A DNA stretch of 41,721 nucleotides from Duganella guangzhouensis (GCF_009674535.1 NZ_WKJK01000031.1:1-41721), one strand, 5' to 3'. Positions 1 through 8,864 are shown, numbered from the stretch's first letter. Notes: a model not told the origin generated them from the letters alone. Made by a program: numbers and translations.

Positions 1-1
1 T

Positions 2-727
2 GCTCCCGCGCGTCCGTCGCCGCAGGGCGGTCAGGGGCCGGCATCGCGCCCATCGTCCCGCCCGGCCGCGCCGCTGGACCTGGCGCCGCTGGAAGACGAA
101 TCGACCGCATGGTTCGACGATGCGCCAATGCCACCGCCAGCCGTCGCTCCGGTACGCCCGGAGCCGGTCAGCGACGAGGCCATCGCACAAATGGATTGGG
201 ACGCACTGCGCGCCGCCGTTTCTACCTGCACCCGCTGCACGCTGTGCGAAACCCGCCGCGCCGCCGTCAACGGCCGTGGCGCCGAGCGCGCCAGCTGGAT
301 CGCTATCGCCACCGCGCCGTCGCAACAGGACGAGGAGGCCGGCGAGCCAGTCACCGCCGAAGCCGGCCAGCTGCTGAACAATATGCTGAAAGCGATCGAG
401 CTCAAACCGGATAGCGAGGTGTATGTCGCCACGCTGGTCAAATGCCGTCCGGTCGACCGTTCGCCGAGCGCCGACGAAGTCATCGCCTGCCGTCCGTTCC
501 TGGAGCGCGAGCTGGCGCTGACCGGCGCCACCATGGCCATGACCTTCGGCCAGTTCGCCGCCAAGGGATTGATGATGGGGCCAGCCGCGCGCGGCAAGGT
601 GATGCACTACGGCGCCAACCAGCTGCCGGTGGTGGCGACCTATCACCCGGACGATCTGCTGCGCAAACCGGAAGACAAGGCCAAAGCCTGGGCCGACCTG
701 TGCCTGGCGAAAGCCAGCCATGCCTGA
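2..727 (+). CDS. Uracil-DNA glycosylase family 4-like protein (5' end outside window), degenerate active site
   Basis: The frame is open from base 2, so the start lies upstream; 241 residues are visible. After a Pro-rich segment comes the family-4 UDG fold, which in active members removes uracil from DNA and carries a 4Fe-4S cluster. Counting from the ATG at 128, the four cluster cysteines are present (C34 and C37 in CTRC, C106 in KCRP, C121 in ACRP), as is the YHP motif near H173. The catalytic motif GEAPGxxED is replaced by ATAPSQQDE at residues 61-69, although the following GxPxxxxAGxLL frame still aligns. The catalytic Glu is therefore missing (Thr62), and activity is doubtful. The stop overlaps the next gene's start by 8 bases, suggesting co-translation. 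The family call is confident; the function of this copy is not. Confidence 0.85.
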   Translation, partial: APARPSPQGGQGPASRPSSRPAAPLDLAPLEDESTAWFDDAPMPPPAVAPVRPEPVSDEAIAQMDWDALRAAVSTCTRCTLCETRRAAVNGRGAERASWIAIATAPSQQDEEAGEPVTAEAGQLLNNMLKAIELKPDSEVYVATLVKCRPVDRSPSADEVIACRPFLERELALTGATMAMTFGQFAAKGLMMGPAARGKVMHYGANQLPVVATYHPDDLLRKPEDKAKAWADLCLAKASHA

Positions 728-1664
728 CCCCACGTCCGGCGCCAGCTATCAAGCCCAGTTTGAGCAGCGCTGGCCGCAGCTGGCCAACCCGCACGTGCGC
801 GCGTTGGCCTGGCTGCTGGACGCGCCGGATCTGCTGGACCCCGCCGCGCCGCACTGGCAAAACCGCATCGCCACCCTCGGCGCGCTGACGCCAGCCACCG
901 TCGACTGGCTGCACGCGCTGGAACGCGATCAATCCCGCCTGGACGTCGCCCTCGGCAGCCGCCACTACACCCGTCTCGGCCTGTACGCCGAGAAGCTGAT
1001 GGCGTTCTACTTTGCGGAACACGGCCAGCTTTACGCCCACGGCCTGCAAGTCCGCGCCGACCGCACCGATACCGTCGGCGAATTCGACTTCCTGCTCCAC
1101 AACGGCAACGGCCTGACCCACATTGAATTCGCCACCAAGTTCTATCTTCTCGACAGCCCGGCCGCCGATTTCAACGGCCTGATCGGCCCCAATCTGGCCG
1201 ACACGCTGGGCGTCAAAATGCGCAAAATCTTCGATAAGCAACTGACGCTGGCCGATCATCCGGCCGCTCAGGCACTGCTGCCGATGCCGGTCAGCCGCGC
1301 GCAAGCACTGGTGAAAGGCTGGCTGTTCTATCCGGGCGCCGCGCCGGACATGCCTGGCATCTCGCCTCAACACTGCCACGGTTTCTGGATGACGCAGGAA
1401 CAGGCCGCCGCAACACTGCCGGAGCAGCGCTACGCCATCATGCCGCGCCTGCAATGGCTGGCGCCGCTCAAAGCACCCGCAGCGGACGGCATCGACCGCA
1501 ACGCCTTGCTCGCCACGCTGGCGACGCAAACCACGCCGGTAATGATCGCCGCGCTAGTGGAAAAAGGAGAATGGCTGGTGGAAGAAAGCAGGGGCTTCGT
1601 AGTGCCGGATGGCTGGCGCGCACAAGCCGCGCAGCGCCGCCACGAGGGCGTGCTGCCAGCCTAG
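720..1664 (+). CDS. DUF1853 family protein (PD-(D/E)XK nuclease-like)
   Basis: A 314-residue protein whose ATG overlaps the end of the UDG-like gene by 8 bases. It matches DUF1853 in length and pattern: an N-terminal VRALAWLLDAPDLL block, then a central GEFDFLL...HIEFATKFYLL block around residues 119-142. The spaced Asp, Glu and Lys of that block resemble the core of the PD-(D/E)XK nuclease superfamily. No signal peptide or membrane segment is visible, so it is probably cytoplasmic. Its pairing with a UDG-type gene hints at nucleic-acid metabolism, but that is context inference; the family has no assigned reaction that I can name. Confidence 0.8.
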   Translation: MPDPTSGASYQAQFEQRWPQLANPHVRALAWLLDAPDLLDPAAPHWQNRIATLGALTPATVDWLHALERDQSRLDVALGSRHYTRLGLYAEKLMAFYFAEHGQLYAHGLQVRADRTDTVGEFDFLLHNGNGLTHIEFATKFYLLDSPAADFNGLIGPNLADTLGVKMRKIFDKQLTLADHPAAQALLPMPVSRAQALVKGWLFYPGAAPDMPGISPQHCHGFWMTQEQAAATLPEQRYAIMPRLQWLAPLKAPAADGIDRNALLATLATQTTPVMIAALVEKGEWLVEESRGFVVPDGWRAQAAQRRHEGVLPA

Positions 1665-1674
1665 CGCGTTGCTG

Positions 1675-1884
1675 TCAGTGCCGCAGCGGTGCGGCAGGCA
1701 ACAGGTCCGCCAGCGCCTTGGCGTAGGCATTGCGCGCAGTCTGGTGAATCGCCACATCGCGCTGCAATTCCACCAGTTTGGCGTCGGTCGCCTGCAGCAT
1801 CGACAGTTCGCGCTGCGCCGCTTCCGACAACTCCGCCAGGAAGTAGTCGATGCCGTTGATATTGACGGTGTCCTTGGTGCTCAT
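1675..1884 (-). CDS. Small conserved protein (DUF6447-like)
   Basis: A 69-residue protein starting MSTKDTVNINGIDYFLAELS, two bases downstream of the lplT stop, so it is probably co-transcribed with lplT. The N-terminal part (about residues 4-20) looks like a short beta hairpin. The rest is a Gln/Ala-rich amphipathic helix, including DAKLVELQRDVAIHQTARNAY. This layout resembles the small DUF6447 proteins found near phospholipid or phage-like genes in proteobacteria; the match is from memory and moderate. No function can be assigned. It converges on the DUF1853 gene with only 10 bases between the stops. Confidence 0.65.
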   Translation of the reverse strand: MSTKDTVNINGIDYFLAELSEAAQRELSMLQATDAKLVELQRDVAIHQTARNAYAKALADLLPAAPLRH

Positions 1885-1886
1885 GT

Positions 1887-3149
1887 TTAGTGCTTGGCCT
1901 CGCCAATCAGCGCCACCGAGTCAAACTCGCGCTGGTTGGCCTTGTGTTTGCGCAGGATGTACAACATGGTGCCGGCCAGGAACAGGCCAAACGCCAGAAT
2001 AATCAGATTCAGATTCATATGCGCGCGCAGCATCAGCGAGTACACCGCCAGCATGGTCAGAATCGACAGGTTCTCGTTGAAGTTCTGCACCGCGATCGAG
2101 TGACCTGCGCTCATCAGCACGTGGCCGCGGTGTTGCAGCAGCGCGTTCATTGGCACCAGGAAGAAGCCGCCCATCAGGCCGACCACGATCAGCATCGGAT
2201 ACGCCAGCGGCACCGAGTGGATCAGCGTCACGCTCATCACCACCACACCCATGGCGATGCCGACCGGGATCACGCTCAGCGACTTGCGCAGCGAAATAAA
2301 GCGCGCCGACATCACCGCGCCCAGCGCCACGCCAATCGCCACCACGCCCACCAGGCTGGTCGACTTTTCATAGCTCAGATGCAGCGAGCGGCTAGCCCAT
2401 TCCAGCACGATGAATTGCAGCGTTTGCGCCGCGCCCCAGAACAGCGTGGTCACGCCCAGCGAAATCTGGCCCAGCTTGTCCTTCCACAGCATGCTGTTGC
2501 AATTGGCGAATTCGCCGATCAGCTTGGCGGGATTGTGCTGCTGATGACCGTACACGCAGCCGGTGTCCGGAATCCGCGTATTGAACAGTGCCGCCACCGC
2601 ATAAATGCCGACCACCACGCACAGCGCGGCTTGCACCGGGCTGTTGATGCCGGTATCGATCATTGGCACGTCAATGCTCAGCAGCGCCGACGACACGCGG
2701 GTGCCGACCAGCGCGCCACCCAGCACGGTGCCGAGAATAATTGAAATCACGGTCAAGCCTTCGACCCAGCCATTGGCGGCCACCAGTTTTTCGGCTGGCA
2801 GTAATTCGGTGAGGATGCCATATTTGGCCGGCGAATATACCGCCGCGCCAAAACCGACCACGGCGTAGGCCAGCAGCGGATGGACGTGGGCAAAAATCAG
2901 CAGACAACCCGCAACCTTGATCAGGTTGGAGATGAACATGACCTTGCCTTTAGGCATCGAATCGGCAAAAGCGCCGACAAATGGCGCCAACAGCACGTAA
3001 AAGAGGATAAATGACAGCTTCAGGAGCGGGGTTAACCATCCTGGAGAGTTCATCGTCGCCAGCAAGTCGATCGCGACAAAAAGCAGCGAGATGTCCGCCA
3101 AGGACGAAAAGAACTGCGCTGCCATGATGGTGTAGAAACCACGATTCAT
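1887..3149 (-). CDS. lplT: Lysophospholipid transporter LplT (MFS)
   Basis: A 420-residue major facilitator protein with about 11-12 hydrophobic segments. The N-terminal MNRGFYTIMAAQFFSSLADI, the FGAAVYSPAKYGILTELLP block near residues 100-118 and the following LVAANGWVEG are characteristic of LplT. LplT flips lysophospholipids across the inner membrane for re-acylation. In enterobacteria lplT sits next to aas (the acyltransferase/acyl-ACP synthetase); no such gene is present here, so the acylating partner must be elsewhere. It is transcribed divergently from alr and followed two bases later by a 69-codon gene. Confidence 0.9.
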   Translation of the reverse strand: MNRGFYTIMAAQFFSSLADISLLFVAIDLLATMNSPGWLTPLLKLSFILFYVLLAPFVGAFADSMPKGKVMFISNLIKVAGCLLIFAHVHPLLAYAVVGFGAAVYSPAKYGILTELLPAEKLVAANGWVEGLTVISIILGTVLGGALVGTRVSSALLSIDVPMIDTGINSPVQAALCVVVGIYAVAALFNTRIPDTGCVYGHQQHNPAKLIGEFANCNSMLWKDKLGQISLGVTTLFWGAAQTLQFIVLEWASRSLHLSYEKSTSLVGVVAIGVALGAVMSARFISLRKSLSVIPVGIAMGVVVMSVTLIHSVPLAYPMLIVVGLMGGFFLVPMNALLQHRGHVLMSAGHSIAVQNFNENLSILTMLAVYSLMLRAHMNLNLIILAFGLFLAGTMLYILRKHKANQREFDSVALIGEAKH

Positions 3150-3182
3150 TCTGGGATATGCCTGAAAACTTATCTGGCTTGC

Positions 3183-3211
3183 TTTATACCATGCTTTGTT
3201 CGTATCCCCAA
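3183..3211 (-). promoter_or_regulatory. Candidate sigma-70 promoter for lplT
   Basis: On the minus strand, TTGGGG (3211-3206) and TATAAA (3188-3183) are separated by exactly 17 bases. They lie 34-62 bases upstream of the lplT start. The -10 is close to consensus and the -35 is weak. This is inferred from sequence only. Confidence 0.45.
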
Positions 3212-3282
3212 GAATTGAGCAGGGCGGCGGGGGTGGCTCTTGGTAGAATAGCGCCTTGATTTATTCCGCAGAAATGAGACCC

Positions 3283-4374
3283 ATGCCACGGCCGATCTTA
3301 GCAACTATTCACGTCGATTCGATGAAACATAATCTGGCGGTGGCCAAGGCAAAGTCGCCCGGCGCCAAGGCGTGGGGCGTGGTCAAAGCCCATGGTTACG
3401 GCCACGGTCTGGAACGCGCGATGCGCGGCTTTGCCGATGCCGACGGGCTGGCGTTGATCGAGTTCGACAACGCCGTCAAGCTGCGCGAAATGGGCTGGAA
3501 GAAGCCGATCCTGTTATTGGAGGGTTTCTTCGGTCCGGCCGACCTGCACACCATGGCCGGCTACGAGTTGCAGGCGGCGGTGCATTGCAACCAGCAGCTG
3601 GAATGGCTGGAGGCGGCGCAGGATCAGCTGGCCGCGCGCGGCATCCGTTTCGACCTGCATCTGAAAATGAATACCGGCATGAACCGCCTCGGCTTCATGC
3701 CGGACGCGTTTGCCGCCGCCCATGCGCGCCTGAGCGCGATCCGCTGCGTCGGCAGCATCACCATGATGACCCACTTCGCCAATGCCGACGATGTTGACCA
3801 TCCGCTGCTGCCGATCCGCGAGCAGATCCGCCGCTTCGAGCGCGGCACGGCCGGCTTGCCGGGCGCGCGCAGCCTGTCGAATTCGGCCGGTGTGCTGCTG
3901 CATCAGGAACTGAAGAACGACTGGATTCGTCCCGGCATCATGCTGTACGGCGGCACGCCGGGCGGCGGCAGCGCCGAGGAATTCGGCCTGCAAGCGACCA
4001 TGACGCTGAGTAGCGAAATCATCGGCGTGCAGGACATTGCCGCCGGCGAGCTGGTCGGCTACGGCAGCCGCTTCCGCGCCGAAGGCCAGATGCGGGTTGG
4101 CGTGGTCGCGTGCGGCTATGCCGATGGCTATCCGCGCGTGGCGCCGCTGGGCACGCCGGTGCTGGTGGATGGCGTGCGCACTCGTCTGGTGGGACGGGTC
4201 TCGATGGATATGCTGACCGTGGATCTGACCGATCTGCCGCAGGCGCGCATCGGCAGCCCGGTGGTGCTGTGGGGCCGTGGCTTGCCGATCGACGAGGTGG
4301 CGGAGCAAGCCGGCACCATCGGCTATGAGCTGATGTGCGCGCTGGCGCCACGCGTGCCGGTGGTGGAGGGCTGA
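3283..4374 (+). CDS. alr: Alanine racemase
   Basis: PLP-dependent racemase making D-alanine for peptidoglycan. The chosen ATG gives MPRPILATIH and 363 residues, normal for Alr; in-frame starts at 3256 (TTG) and 3274 (ATG) would only add a non-conserved leader. The PLP lysine is K35 in VVKAHGYGHG, where most homologues have KANAYGHG. The catalytic tyrosine is Y260 in VGYGSRF, followed by the conserved GYADGYPR. The minus strand is divergent lplT. radA follows after 3 bases, so alr and radA are almost certainly one transcript. Confidence 0.95.
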   Translation: MPRPILATIHVDSMKHNLAVAKAKSPGAKAWGVVKAHGYGHGLERAMRGFADADGLALIEFDNAVKLREMGWKKPILLLEGFFGPADLHTMAGYELQAAVHCNQQLEWLEAAQDQLAARGIRFDLHLKMNTGMNRLGFMPDAFAAAHARLSAIRCVGSITMMTHFANADDVDHPLLPIREQIRRFERGTAGLPGARSLSNSAGVLLHQELKNDWIRPGIMLYGGTPGGGSAEEFGLQATMTLSSEIIGVQDIAAGELVGYGSRFRAEGQMRVGVVACGYADGYPRVAPLGTPVLVDGVRTRLVGRVSMDMLTVDLTDLPQARIGSPVVLWGRGLPIDEVAEQAGTIGYELMCALAPRVPVVEG

Positions 4375-4377
4375 TCG

Positions 4378-5754
4378 ATGGCGAAGGCGAAGACCAATTA
4401 CACCTGCAACGAGTGCGGCGCCACCGCCACCAAGTGGACCGGCCAGTGCGCCGCCTGCCAGCAGTGGAATAGCATGGTGGAGACGGTGATCGAGACCGGC
4501 GGCAATAACCGCTACTCGCAGCCGGCGCATATGTCGCTGGCGCAGACCGCGCCGGTGCTGTCGTTGGCCGATATCGATGCGATCGACGTGCCGCGCTTCG
4601 GCACCGGCATCGAGGAATTCGACCGCGTGCTGGGCGGCGGCCTGGTGGCGGGTGGCGTGGTGCTGATCGGCGGCGATCCGGGCATCGGTAAATCGACCTT
4701 GCTGTTGCAGGCGTTGGCCAATGTGTCGCATATGAAGAAGGTGCTGTACGTGTCCGGCGAGGAGTCGGGGGCGCAGATCGCGCTGCGCGCCAAGCGCTTG
4801 AATATCGATGCGCGCGAGCTCAAGTTGCAGGCGGAAATTCAGCTGGAGAAAATTCTCGGCACGCTGGCCGATCTGAAGCCGGAAGTGGCGGTCATCGATT
4901 CGATTCAGACGCTGTATTCGGACGCACTAAGTTCGGCGCCGGGCTCGGTGGCGCAGGTGCGCGAGTGCGCGGCGCAGCTGACCCGAGCCGCCAAGCAGAC
5001 CGGCGTTACCATCATCCTGGTCGGCCACGTTACCAAAGAGGGCGCGCTGGCCGGGCCGCGCGTGCTGGAGCACATTGTCGATACCGTGCTGTACTTCGAG
5101 GGCGACAACCATTCCAGCTTCCGTCTGGTGCGGGCGATCAAGAACCGTTTCGGCGCGGTCAACGAGCTGGGCGTGTTTGCGATGACCGAGAAGGGCCTGA
5201 AGGGCGTATCGAATCCATCGGCGCTGTTCCTGTCGCAGCACGATAACCAAGTGCCTGGTTCCTGTGTGATGGTGACGCAGGAGGGCACGCGGCCGCTGCT
5301 GGTGGAAATCCAGGCGCTGGTCGACGCCAGCCATCTGCCCAACGCGCGCCGGCTGTCGGTCGGTCTGGAGCAGAACCGGCTGGCGATGCTGCTGGCGGTG
5401 CTGCACCGCCACGCCGGCATCGCGGCGTTTGACCAGGACGTGTTCATCAACGCTGTGGGCGGCGTCAAGATCAGCGAACCGGCGGTCGATCTGGCGGTGC
5501 TGTTGGCAATTAACTCATCCATGCGCAACAAGGCGCTGCCGAGCGGCTTCGTGGTGTTTGGCGAAGTTGGCCTGGCGGGCGAGATCCGGCCGGCGCCACG
5601 TGGGCAGGAACGGCTGCGCGAAGCGGCCAAATTGGGCTTCTCGGTGGCGATGATCCCGACCGCCAACGCGCCCAAGCAACCGATTGAAGGCATGACGATT
5701 ATTGGTGTTGATCGTATCGATGATGCCTTCAATAAGCTGCGCGAAATCCAATAA
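4378..5754 (+). CDS. radA: DNA repair protein RadA/Sms
   Basis: A 458-residue protein, typical for RadA, which promotes branch migration during recombinational repair. The domains in order are a C4 zinc finger (C10, C13, C24, C27), a RecA-like ATPase with Walker A GDPGIGKST near residues 98-106, the RadA-specific KNRFG motif near residue 255, and a C-terminal Lon-protease-like domain ending in a conserved ...GEIRPAPRGQERLREA stretch. It starts 3 bases after alr. The gene looks intact and has no unusual features. Confidence 0.97.
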   Translation: MAKAKTNYTCNECGATATKWTGQCAACQQWNSMVETVIETGGNNRYSQPAHMSLAQTAPVLSLADIDAIDVPRFGTGIEEFDRVLGGGLVAGGVVLIGGDPGIGKSTLLLQALANVSHMKKVLYVSGEESGAQIALRAKRLNIDARELKLQAEIQLEKILGTLADLKPEVAVIDSIQTLYSDALSSAPGSVAQVRECAAQLTRAAKQTGVTIILVGHVTKEGALAGPRVLEHIVDTVLYFEGDNHSSFRLVRAIKNRFGAVNELGVFAMTEKGLKGVSNPSALFLSQHDNQVPGSCVMVTQEGTRPLLVEIQALVDASHLPNARRLSVGLEQNRLAMLLAVLHRHAGIAAFDQDVFINAVGGVKISEPAVDLAVLLAINSSMRNKALPSGFVVFGEVGLAGEIRPAPRGQERLREAAKLGFSVAMIPTANAPKQPIEGMTIIGVDRIDDAFNKLREIQ

Positions 5755-5763
5755 CGTTGTATT

Positions 5764-5802
5764 GTTACGTGTTGTAATCATTAATAATGGCAATAACGTA
5801 AC
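5764..5802. repeat. Inverted repeat between radA and the PilZ gene
   Basis: GTTACG (5764-5769) and CGTAAC (5797-5802) flank an AT-rich stretch. There is no run of T after it, so it is a poor intrinsic terminator; it may be an operator for the PilZ gene or nothing. Its position just before the strong Shine-Dalgarno at about 5804-5815 is the only reason to list it. Confidence 0.25.
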
Positions 5803-5817
5803 TAGAGGGATAGGAAA

Positions 5818-6138
5818 GTGTTAGTCGATCAAAGGTCAGGTGCGCGTAAAATCGTGCGTTCCAAGGCGGTGGTGGTGATGGATGGCATGCCGCCACTGCA
5901 GGGGCGCACGCTGGACATCAGCGCGAGTGGCTTGTCGCTCACGTTTGACCACAAGCTGGCGACGGGCGATATCGGAATGGTGTCGTTTGAGTTGTTTGTC
6001 GAGGGCAGGGCGCAGATACTGAGCTGCCGTTCGCGGGTGAACTACTGTATTTTCAGTGGCGATCACTTCAAAATCGGCTTCCAGTTCATGAATCCGGATC
6101 TGGCCACCATGGCCACTATCAATAAATTTCTGCGTTGA
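5818..6138 (+). CDS. Single-domain PilZ protein
   Basis: A 106-residue protein starting at GTG behind a clear purine-rich ribosome site (AGAGGGATAGGAAA). It is one PilZ domain with both c-di-GMP signature parts: R10xxxR14 (RKIVR) and D33xSxxG (DISASG), then the GFQF strand near the C-terminus. With both motifs intact it likely binds c-di-GMP and acts as a stand-alone effector. The target is not visible from context. Its 3' end overlaps the convergent citrate synthase gene by 20 bases. Confidence 0.88.
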   Translation: MLVDQRSGARKIVRSKAVVVMDGMPPLQGRTLDISASGLSLTFDHKLATGDIGMVSFELFVEGRAQILSCRSRVNYCIFSGDHFKIGFQFMNPDLATMATINKFLR

Positions 6139-7408
6139 TGCCTGCGTTGAGCGGCGCCGGCCCGGTGTAACGGGCGCGCGGCCGGATCAGACGGTTGGCT
6201 TGCACCTGCTCCAAAGCGTGCGCGAGCCAGCCGACGCAACGACCGATGGCAAACAGCATAAACGGCGCATCGTCCGGCAGGCCGCAGGCGGTGGTCAGCA
6301 GCGACAACGCGTAATCACAATTGGGCAATTCGCCCGCGTGCTGTGCCGCGCTCGCGGTTAGCGCTTCATATAATTGAATTTTTGGTAGCAGTTTGATTAG
6401 CGCTTGCGCGCGCGGGTCACCCGCGCTGTAGAGCGGATGGCCGAAGGCGGGCAGGGGCTTGCCGCTGGCCAGCCAGGCGCGCACCGCCTCGTCCGCGCTG
6501 CTTTCTTGTGCCTGCGTCACCAACTGCGCGAACTCCTTGGCCGCGCCGCCATGCAGCGGGCCGGTCAGCGTAGTGAAGCCAGCCAGCACGCCGGCCGCCA
6601 GCGAAGCGCCAGTCGAAATGGCGACGCGGGTGGCGAAGGTGGAGGCGTTGAGTTCGTTATCCGCCATCAGCACCAGTGCACGGCGGATCAGATCCGCATG
6701 CGGCTCGGCATGCCAGGCGTGCGCCAGCCGCAAGTGGATCGCCTCGCCGCCGCCATCTGGCGTGCCAGTCATGGCGCCGACCAGCGTGACCAGCACTTGC
6801 GCCGCCTCCGCACGCAACTCCGCCGGCGACCGGCCCAACGAAGCCGCATCCACCGCGCTGCGGCGGGCGAGGGCAAGCAGCCCGGCCGCCAGCGCAGAGC
6901 CATCGCCGTGCGCGCCGCCGCTGCCGTCGCCGTCGCCGCCGCGACCGAGAGCGCCACCGCGATCGCTGACGTCCCCGCCGCCGATCGCGCCGTTGCCGCC
7001 GGCCTTGCTATCACCACCATCCTCCCTGACGGCCAGCCGTGCGCCCGGCCAAACCTCCGCCGCCTCACACTGCCACAACAACACCGCAATCTCTTCCAAG
7101 CTAGCGCGCTCGGCCAACAAAGCCGCATCATACCCGCGATACAGCAACCGCCCATCCGCAATCGTCGAAATCGAAGACGGCAGCACCGGATCGCCATACT
7201 GCATCGCCTCACTGGAGACAATCTCCACCTTGCGCCGCCCATTCGCCCGCCGCGCCATGCGCAACACATCATCCCGATGATACAAACTGCGCCGTGGATC
7301 GACCTCATCCGGCCGCGCCCGAATCTTCCCCCGGCTCACATTGGCATACAACGTCTGCGGACGAACATTCAACACATCCAGCGCCTCAGCGGCAGTCATC
7401 CAGACCAT
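6119..7408 (-). CDS. HTH-containing citrate synthase family protein with a Gly-rich insertion
   Basis: I chose the ATG at 7408 because AGGAAG lies 6 bases before it; longer starts (TTG 7435, ATG 7432) lack such a site. The 429-residue product has an N-terminal helix-turn-helix-like segment (MTAAEALDVLNVRPQTLYANVSRGKI), then a citrate synthase fold. Conserved catalytic elements are present: GPLHGGAAKE near residue 284, AFGHPLYSAGDPRA near 320, an NCDYAL motif near 363 and RPRARYTGP close to the end. Residues about 131-171 are an odd Gly/Asp-rich low-complexity insertion. This family is related to 2-methylcitrate/citrate synthases but its substrate is not settled. It is divergent from a class III CoA-transferase, suggesting a shared acyl-CoA pathway. 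Confidence 0.82.
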   Translation of the reverse strand: MVWMTAAEALDVLNVRPQTLYANVSRGKIRARPDEVDPRRSLYHRDDVLRMARRANGRRKVEIVSSEAMQYGDPVLPSSISTIADGRLLYRGYDAALLAERASLEEIAVLLWQCEAAEVWPGARLAVREDGGDSKAGGNGAIGGGDVSDRGGALGRGGDGDGSGGAHGDGSALAAGLLALARRSAVDAASLGRSPAELRAEAAQVLVTLVGAMTGTPDGGGEAIHLRLAHAWHAEPHADLIRRALVLMADNELNASTFATRVAISTGASLAAGVLAGFTTLTGPLHGGAAKEFAQLVTQAQESSADEAVRAWLASGKPLPAFGHPLYSAGDPRAQALIKLLPKIQLYEALTASAAQHAGELPNCDYALSLLTTACGLPDDAPFMLFAIGRCVGWLAHALEQVQANRLIRPRARYTGPAPLNAGINAEIY

Positions 7409-7423
7409 AACCAGCTTCCTATG

Positions 7424-7447
7424 TTGACACATCAAGTCAAGATTGAC
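7424..7447. promoter_or_regulatory. TTGAC half-site cluster in divergent intergenic region (possible operator)
   Basis: Between the citrate synthase and CoA-transferase genes, TTGAC (7424-7428) and GTCAA (7436-7440) form an inverted repeat with 7 bases between arms. A third TTGAC lies at 7443-7447. The position suits an operator shared by the divergent pair, possibly read by the HTH segment of the citrate synthase homologue. This is inference only. Confidence 0.3.
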
Positions 7448-7502
7448 GCTTACGGACCAGCAGTCCTAAGCTGCGGGCAAGCATAACTTAGTTGGAGCCA
7501 CC

Positions 7503-8864
7503 ATGTCTGACCGCCTGCTGCGCGCCGCCTGGAGCGCGCTCGACCTGCCAATCACCGCCATCGACGCCGTACGCTGGACCGGCGAAGGCGAACTGCCATC
7601 CTACTTCCCCACCACCGGCCTGGCCGCCGCCTCGGTCGCCGCCGCTGCGCTGGCCGTGCGCGAACTGATCACCGCCCAAGGCGGCGCACCAGCATCGGTA
7701 ACAGTCGACCAGCGACTAGCCTCCATGTGGTTCAGCTGGTCGATCCACCCCGTCGGCTGGGAACGCCCTCCGCTATGGGACGCCGTCGCCGGCGACTACG
7801 CCACCGCCGACGGCTGGATACGCCTGCACACCAACGCCCCACATCACCGCACCGCCGCGTTGGCCGTGCTTGGCTGCGCCGCCGAACGCGAAGCCGTCGC
7901 CCAAGCCGTGTCCGCGTGGCGCGGACAAGAACTGGAAGACGCCATCATCGCCCAAAGCGGCTGCGCAGCCATGATGCGCTCCATGGCCGAATGGAACACG
8001 CACCCACAAGGCCAAAGCGTCGCCAACGAGCCCCTGATCGCATTCAGCGAAACCAGCCTTGCCGTCGCACGTCCGTGGGCATGGACCAGCGACCGCCCAC
8101 TGGCCGGCCTCAAAGTCCTCGACCTGACCCGCGTACTGGCAGGCCCGGTAGCAACCCGCTTCCTCGCCGGCTACGGTGCCGACGTCCTGCGCATCGACCC
8201 GCCCACTTGGAGCGAACCAGGCGTCATCCCCGAAGTGACATTGGGCAAACGCTGCGCGCGCCTCGACCTGACGCGCCCCGAAGACCGCGCCATCTTCGAA
8301 AGCCTTTTAGCCCAAGCCGACATCCTGGTCCACGGCTACCGCCCAGCCGCACTGGAGCGCCTCGGCTACGGCGAACAATACCGCCGCCAACTCAACCCCA
8401 CACTGATCGACGTCGCCCTCAATGCCTACGGCTGGACCGGCCCCTGGTTCGGCCGGCGCGGTTTCGACAGCCTGGTCCAAATGAGCAGCGGCATCGCCCA
8501 CCACGGCATGCAACAGCAGGGCGCCGACAAACCCGTCCCGTTGCCAGTCCAAGCCCTCGACCACGCCACCGGCTACCTGATCGCCGCCGCCGTCGTCCGC
8601 GCCCTGATCGCCCGCGTGAACCAAGGCCGCACCCTGCAAGCCCGCCTGTCCTTAGCCCGAACCGCAAAGCTGCTGATCGACGCGCCAGCGGCAAGGCCCG
8701 CCCCAGCCTTGGCCGCCACGAGCGACGCAGACTACGCGCCGCAACTGGAACAAACCGAATGGGGACCAGCCCGCCGCTATCGCTCGCCAGCAATCATCGA
8801 AGGTACGCCCATGCACTGGCCGCGTCCCGCCTCCAGCCTAGGCAGCGCCACCGCCAGTTGGTAG
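7503..8864 (+). CDS. Class III (CaiB/BaiF) CoA-transferase family protein
   Basis: A 453-residue protein. The family III core begins with LAGLKVLDLTRVLAGPVATRFLAGYGADVLRI near residues 200-231. It continues with an LGKRCARLDL block and the conserved Asp of RGFDSLVQ (about D322), which forms the acyl-aspartyl intermediate in this family. About 195 extra N-terminal residues resemble a second, partial copy of the fold. The start is supported by GGAG just upstream. The divergent HTH-citrate synthase suggests joint use of a CoA thioester, but no substrate can be named. It is the last core gene before the cassette array. Confidence 0.87.
   Translation: MSDRLLRAAWSALDLPITAIDAVRWTGEGELPSYFPTTGLAAASVAAAALAVRELITAQGGAPASVTVDQRLASMWFSWSIHPVGWERPPLWDAVAGDYATADGWIRLHTNAPHHRTAALAVLGCAAEREAVAQAVSAWRGQELEDAIIAQSGCAAMMRSMAEWNTHPQGQSVANEPLIAFSETSLAVARPWAWTSDRPLAGLKVLDLTRVLAGPVATRFLAGYGADVLRIDPPTWSEPGVIPEVTLGKRCARLDLTRPEDRAIFESLLAQADILVHGYRPAALERLGYGEQYRRQLNPTLIDVALNAYGWTGPWFGRRGFDSLVQMSSGIAHHGMQQQGADKPVPLPVQALDHATGYLIAAAVVRALIARVNQGRTLQARLSLARTAKLLIDAPAARPAPALAATSDADYAPQLEQTEWGPARRYRSPAIIEGTPMHWPRPASSLGSATASW

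Noticed and set aside
7503..8864. Horizontal origin of the CoA-transferase because it borders the array
   Set aside because: Its GC-rich codon use and divergent pairing with a core-like citrate synthase gene match the chromosome, not the AT-richer cassettes.
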